Source: Promethearchaeota archaeon
GTDB taxonomy: Archaea > Asgardarchaeota > Lokiarchaeia > Sigynarchaeales > SOKP01
Direction: 5' to 3'
DNA: 7,814 nt
NCBI GenBank assembly: GCA_014729315.1
Contig: WJKD01000905.1
Coordinates: 1 to 7,814 of the forward strand
Shown in pieces: positions 5,367 through 7,814 of the stretch. A program made the position numbers and the translations under genes. Below the pieces are notes generated by a model that saw nothing but the letters and a program-made list of their open reading frames with translations, was not told the origin of the DNA and did no database searches. Positions within the stretch are counted from its first letter, which is position 1. Every line of letters starts with the position of its first letter.

Positions 5367-7397
5367 ATGAGTAAAGAATACACAAAAGAAGAACTCGCAA
5401 CATTACCCTTTAACGATAAAAGTTTAGATTTAGAGGAAAGAATAGAAGACCTTCTAAACAGACTTACACTTGAGGAAAAGTTCCGTTTGTTAGCGGGTCG
5501 TCGATTATGGTATACGAAACCTATAGAGCGATTAGGTATTAAGCCCTTTGCTATGACAGATGGACCTCACGGTTTAGGTGCTCATAGCTCTGAAGATACG
5601 CCTTGTACGTATTTTCCAACTGCAATATGTCGAGCGGCCACATGGAATCCTGATTTATCTTATCAGTTTGGAAAAGCGCTCGCCGAAGAAGTTAGGGCCA
5701 TAAATTATCATATGATTTTAGCGCCGGGGATTAATATCGATCGTACACCAATCAACGGGAGGACATTTGAATATCAGGCCGAAGATCCATATTTGAATGT
5801 AAAATTAGCGGTTCCTGTTATTAAAGGTGTGCAAGATCAAAAAATCGCTGCGTGCGTAAAGCATTACGCTTGTAATAATCAAGAAATCAATAGATTTACT
5901 GTAAGTAGTGAGGTTGGAGAGCGAGCGCTCCAAGAAATATATCTACCCGCGTTTAAGGCTACGGTTATTAAAGCAGACGCGTGGTCCTTTATGGCTTGCT
6001 ATAACAAGGTGAATGGAACCTATGGATGCGAGCATGAAGGTCTATTAAGGGACCGCTTAATGAACAACTGGGGCTTTCGGGGTTTTGTTGTCTCGGACTG
6101 GGGAGCGACTAAACTAACCACGGGTCCCGCAAGTTGTATCAATGCTGGGCTTTCACTGGAAATGCCTCGAACCATACAATATAAGCGAAAATATCTTAAA
6201 AAAGCGCATTCTCAAGGCAAAATTGACATGGAGGCTCTAGACGACGACATCAAAAGATTGTTGAGAGTTATGTTTCTGGTTGGATTATTTGATAACGATA
6301 AAGATATACCCAAAGGAAGCCTGAACACAAAAGATCATCAAGCAATAGCTCGTCAAATCGCTGAGGAGGGTATAGTACTTCTTAAAAACGAGAATTCTAT
6401 CTTACCTCTTGATATCAATAGAGTCAAAAAAATTACTGTCTTAGGACCGAACAAAGATTACGAGATGGCTATGGATGGCGGAAGTTCGCAAGTTCACGCA
6501 CTGTATGAAATAACTCCAATTAAGGGCTTAAAAGAAAAATGTGAAGGAAAAATCGAAATAATTGATGATCCTGCTGAAGCTGATTATGTAATCCTATGCA
6601 TGGGATTGAACCACGAGCCTCACATGGACTGTGAAAACGCAGACAAAAAAACATTAGATCTCCCCGAAGATCAAATTGATCTAATCAAAAGTACAGCCCA
6701 AACGAATCCCAATACCATCGTCGTGTTGATTAACGGAAGTCCAATCACGATGGATGGGTGGTTAGAAAGTGTTCCTGCGGTAGTAGAGGCTTGGTATTCG
6801 GGGATGGAAGCCGGTAAAGTTATTGCGTCTATACTTTTTGGAGAGATAAATCCGTCAGGGAAACTCCCAATCACTTTTCCTAAGAAACTTTCGGATAGTC
6901 CAGCGCATGCTTCTGAAAGGACTTATCCGGGAAACGATAAAGTTTACTACGACGAGGGAATCTTTGTCGGTTATCGACACTTTGACAAAGAGGATATAGA
7001 ACCATTATTCCCGTTTGGCTTCGGTTTATCTTATACAAGTTTTGAATACAAGAATCTTCGGTTGAATAAGGAAAAAATTTCGGCCGATGAGGTCTTAGAA
7101 ATCTCATTGGATATTTCAAATATTGGTGAAAGAGCTGGTGCAGATATCATTCAACTTTACCTACAAGACTTAGAATGTAGTTCCGAACGCCCTCCAAAAG
7201 AATTAAAAGGATTTCAAAAGCACTACTTAAATCCAGGCGAGACAAAATCTATTACTTTTTCACTACAATCTGAAGATCTTAAATTTTATAGCGACAAGGA
7301 AAATCGATGGATGGTGGAAGACGGGAAATTTAATTTACTAATCGGCGCGTCATCCAGTGACATAAGACTCTCTGGTGAATTTGAATACGCTCAATAA
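5367..7397 (+). CDS. glycoside hydrolase family 3 beta-glucosidase-like enzyme
   Basis: This 676-residue retaining glycosidase should release sugars from the non-reducing ends of beta-linked oligosaccharides. The N-terminal TIM-barrel domain (about 20-315) contains TDGPHG (64-69), GRTFEYQAEDP (131-141), VKHYA (164-168) and the nucleophile motif FVVSDWGA, with D244 as nucleophile. The second alpha/beta domain (about 325-545) begins AEEGIVLLKN and includes MAMDGGSSQV, with E423 in the loop CENADKKTLDLP as the likely acid/base. It is followed by VVEAWYSGMEAG and NPSGKLPITFP. GYRHFD and FPFGFGLSYTSF lead into a fibronectin III-like C-terminal domain (about 555-676). No PA14 insert and no signal peptide are seen, so it probably acts in the cytoplasm on imported sugars. 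Beta-xylosidase or another exo-glycosidase specificity cannot be excluded. Gene reading frame and family are secure; it has its own leaderless-type promoter. Confidence 0.96.
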   Translation: MSKEYTKEELATLPFNDKSLDLEERIEDLLNRLTLEEKFRLLAGRRLWYTKPIERLGIKPFAMTDGPHGLGAHSSEDTPCTYFPTAICRAATWNPDLSYQFGKALAEEVRAINYHMILAPGINIDRTPINGRTFEYQAEDPYLNVKLAVPVIKGVQDQKIAACVKHYACNNQEINRFTVSSEVGERALQEIYLPAFKATVIKADAWSFMACYNKVNGTYGCEHEGLLRDRLMNNWGFRGFVVSDWGATKLTTGPASCINAGLSLEMPRTIQYKRKYLKKAHSQGKIDMEALDDDIKRLLRVMFLVGLFDNDKDIPKGSLNTKDHQAIARQIAEEGIVLLKNENSILPLDINRVKKITVLGPNKDYEMAMDGGSSQVHALYEITPIKGLKEKCEGKIEIIDDPAEADYVILCMGLNHEPHMDCENADKKTLDLPEDQIDLIKSTAQTNPNTIVVLINGSPITMDGWLESVPAVVEAWYSGMEAGKVIASILFGEINPSGKLPITFPKKLSDSPAHASERTYPGNDKVYYDEGIFVGYRHFDKEDIEPLFPFGFGLSYTSFEYKNLRLNKEKISADEVLEISLDISNIGERAGADIIQLYLQDLECSSERPPKELKGFQKHYLNPGETKSITFSLQSEDLKFYSDKENRWMVEDGKFNLLIGASSSDIRLSGEFEYAQ

Positions 7398-7429
7398 AAT
7401 TCTTCCAAAGTAATTTGTTTCTCTTAATC

Positions 7430-7435
7430 AAAAAA
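7430..7435 (-). terminator. T6 run between convergent genes
   Basis: TAATC and GATTA (7425-7429 and 7436-7440) flank six A, making a weak 5-bp hairpin. Read on the minus strand the loop is T6, 41 bases after the stop of the zinc-ribbon gene. The plus strand has T-rich DNA at about 7414-7425 that could end the glycosidase transcript. Confidence 0.3.
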
Positions 7436-7475
7436 GATTATTATTTCTCTACTTAAATTCAGTTTCAAATATTCG

Positions 7476-7706
7476 CTAAGAATTATTTAGTCTATTATTT
7501 TTTTTCTTTAAAGTCGTAGTTATTTCTTTATTACGAAAGGATTTACTCTGTTTCATAGTTTTCTTAAAACAGCGACAGCAAAGAAGCCTTATTGAGGGAT
7601 GATTCCAAATATTATTTAGATAGGCTAAACCCAAATGATAATTTTGATAAAGATAATCTCCATGATCCAAATATTTACCGCAAACAAAACAAGACCGCTT
7701 TCTCAA
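7476..7706 (-). CDS. zinc-ribbon-like small protein of unknown function
   Basis: This 76-residue basic protein has paired cysteines: C6-x2-C9 in SCFVCGKYL and C43/C46 in LLCCRCFKK, with an extra C44. The two knuckles are 33 residues apart, a spacing that suits a zinc ribbon or treble-clef fold. Between them lies an aromatic-rich stretch (DYLYQNYHLGLAYLNNIW, about 17-34). The last 25 residues are lysine- and asparagine-rich and probably disordered. The start is a TTG at 7706, with an AGGTAG Shine-Dalgarno-like sequence 5 bases upstream; no ATG is available in the short open stretch back to 7728. It is convergent with the glycosidase and stands alone in view. It could bind nucleic acid or another protein; no family was recognised. 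Confidence 0.6.
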   Translation of the reverse strand: MRKRSCFVCGKYLDHGDYLYQNYHLGLAYLNNIWNHPSIRLLCCRCFKKTMKQSKSFRNKEITTTLKKKNNRLNNS

Positions 7707-7711
7707 TTTTT

Positions 7712-7717
7712 CTACCT
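7712..7717 (-). promoter_or_regulatory. Shine-Dalgarno-like site that sets a TTG start
   Basis: Minus-strand AGGTAG ends 5 bases before the TTG at 7706. It is the main reason to accept a non-ATG start for the zinc-ribbon-like gene. Confidence 0.45.
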
Positions 7718-7753
7718 GAATTAGTTGTTAAAAGCTATATTTGTTATATTTAT

Positions 7754-7787
7754 AATATTAATTAAATATTGATATATTTAATATATC
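7754..7787. repeat. AT-rich inverted repeats upstream of the zinc-ribbon gene
   Basis: Two inverted repeats lie close together. One has arms AATATT at 7754-7759 and 7765-7770 around a 5-base spacer. The other has perfect 7-base arms GATATAT (7771-7777) and ATATATC (7781-7787) around TTA. They lie about 50 to 80 bases before the TTG at 7706, where a promoter or operator would be. The DNA is almost pure A/T, so self-complementarity arises easily by chance. Confidence 0.35.
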
Positions 7788-7814
7788 GGTTATATCAAAG
7801 AAAGTGCTGAAAAA

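Noticed and set aside
6671..7119. Two open minus-strand frames within the glycosidase gene
   Set aside because: They are opposite a well-conserved GH3 region, lack start signals and have no recognisable domain.
7425..7440. Hairpin considered as a strong bidirectional terminator
   Set aside because: The stem is only five mostly A/T pairs with a six-base loop, too weak for more than a tentative call.
7728..7814. AT-rich repeats considered as a replication origin or CRISPR leader
   Set aside because: There are no regularly spaced identical repeats and no initiator gene or Cas gene nearby; short palindromes are expected in such AT-rich DNA.

Overview
The window looks archaeal. It is AT-rich and uses Shine-Dalgarno sequences of the GAGGTGA type inside operons. 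TATA-like boxes sit about 26 to 50 bases before several starts, with T-runs at gene ends. It also carries a TrmB-type sugar regulator and a DUF3795-type cysteine-rich protein, a mix typical of archaea. A mesophilic anaerobe, possibly Asgard-like, is a reasonable guess, but no ribosomal or other marker gene is present to settle it. No tRNA, rRNA, CRISPR array or insertion sequence was seen.

Layout from left to right. Positions 1-1784 (+) hold the end of an ABC exporter operon: the C-terminal part of an ATP-binding subunit, a six-helix ABC-2 type permease, and a small DUF4190-like membrane protein. The last two have the same GAGGTGA ribosome binding site. Positions 1785-2288 have no convincing full-length gene, but the minus strand has a TATA box, a 50-residue frame and coding-like pieces in other frames that suggest a small or decayed gene. 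Positions 2289-3206 (-) hold three codirectional genes: a 144-residue multi-pass membrane protein of unknown function, a 78-residue protein with 12 cysteines (DUF3795-like), and a 43-residue four-cysteine protein resembling the small iron-sulfur subunits of glycyl radical enzymes (BssC/TutF, HpdC). The two cysteine-rich genes form a tight pair.

Positions 3347-4354 (+), divergent from that pair, encode a TrmB-family regulator with a winged-helix domain at each end. Next comes a HEAT-repeat protein (4454-5122) related to the AlkC/AlkD type of DNA alkylation repair scaffolds, whose 3' flank still looks coding in shifted frames. A cytoplasmic family 3 glycoside hydrolase (5367-7397) follows, with its own TATA box placed for a leaderless transcript. 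A minus-strand zinc-ribbon-like small protein (7476-7706) ends the window, behind an AT-rich promoter region with inverted repeats.

The TrmB regulator and the beta-glucosidase-like enzyme make sense as a sugar-responsive regulator and a nearby catabolic enzyme, though the gene between them and the separate promoters mean the link is inferred. The cysteine-rich pair divergent from the regulator is the part that looks least described.
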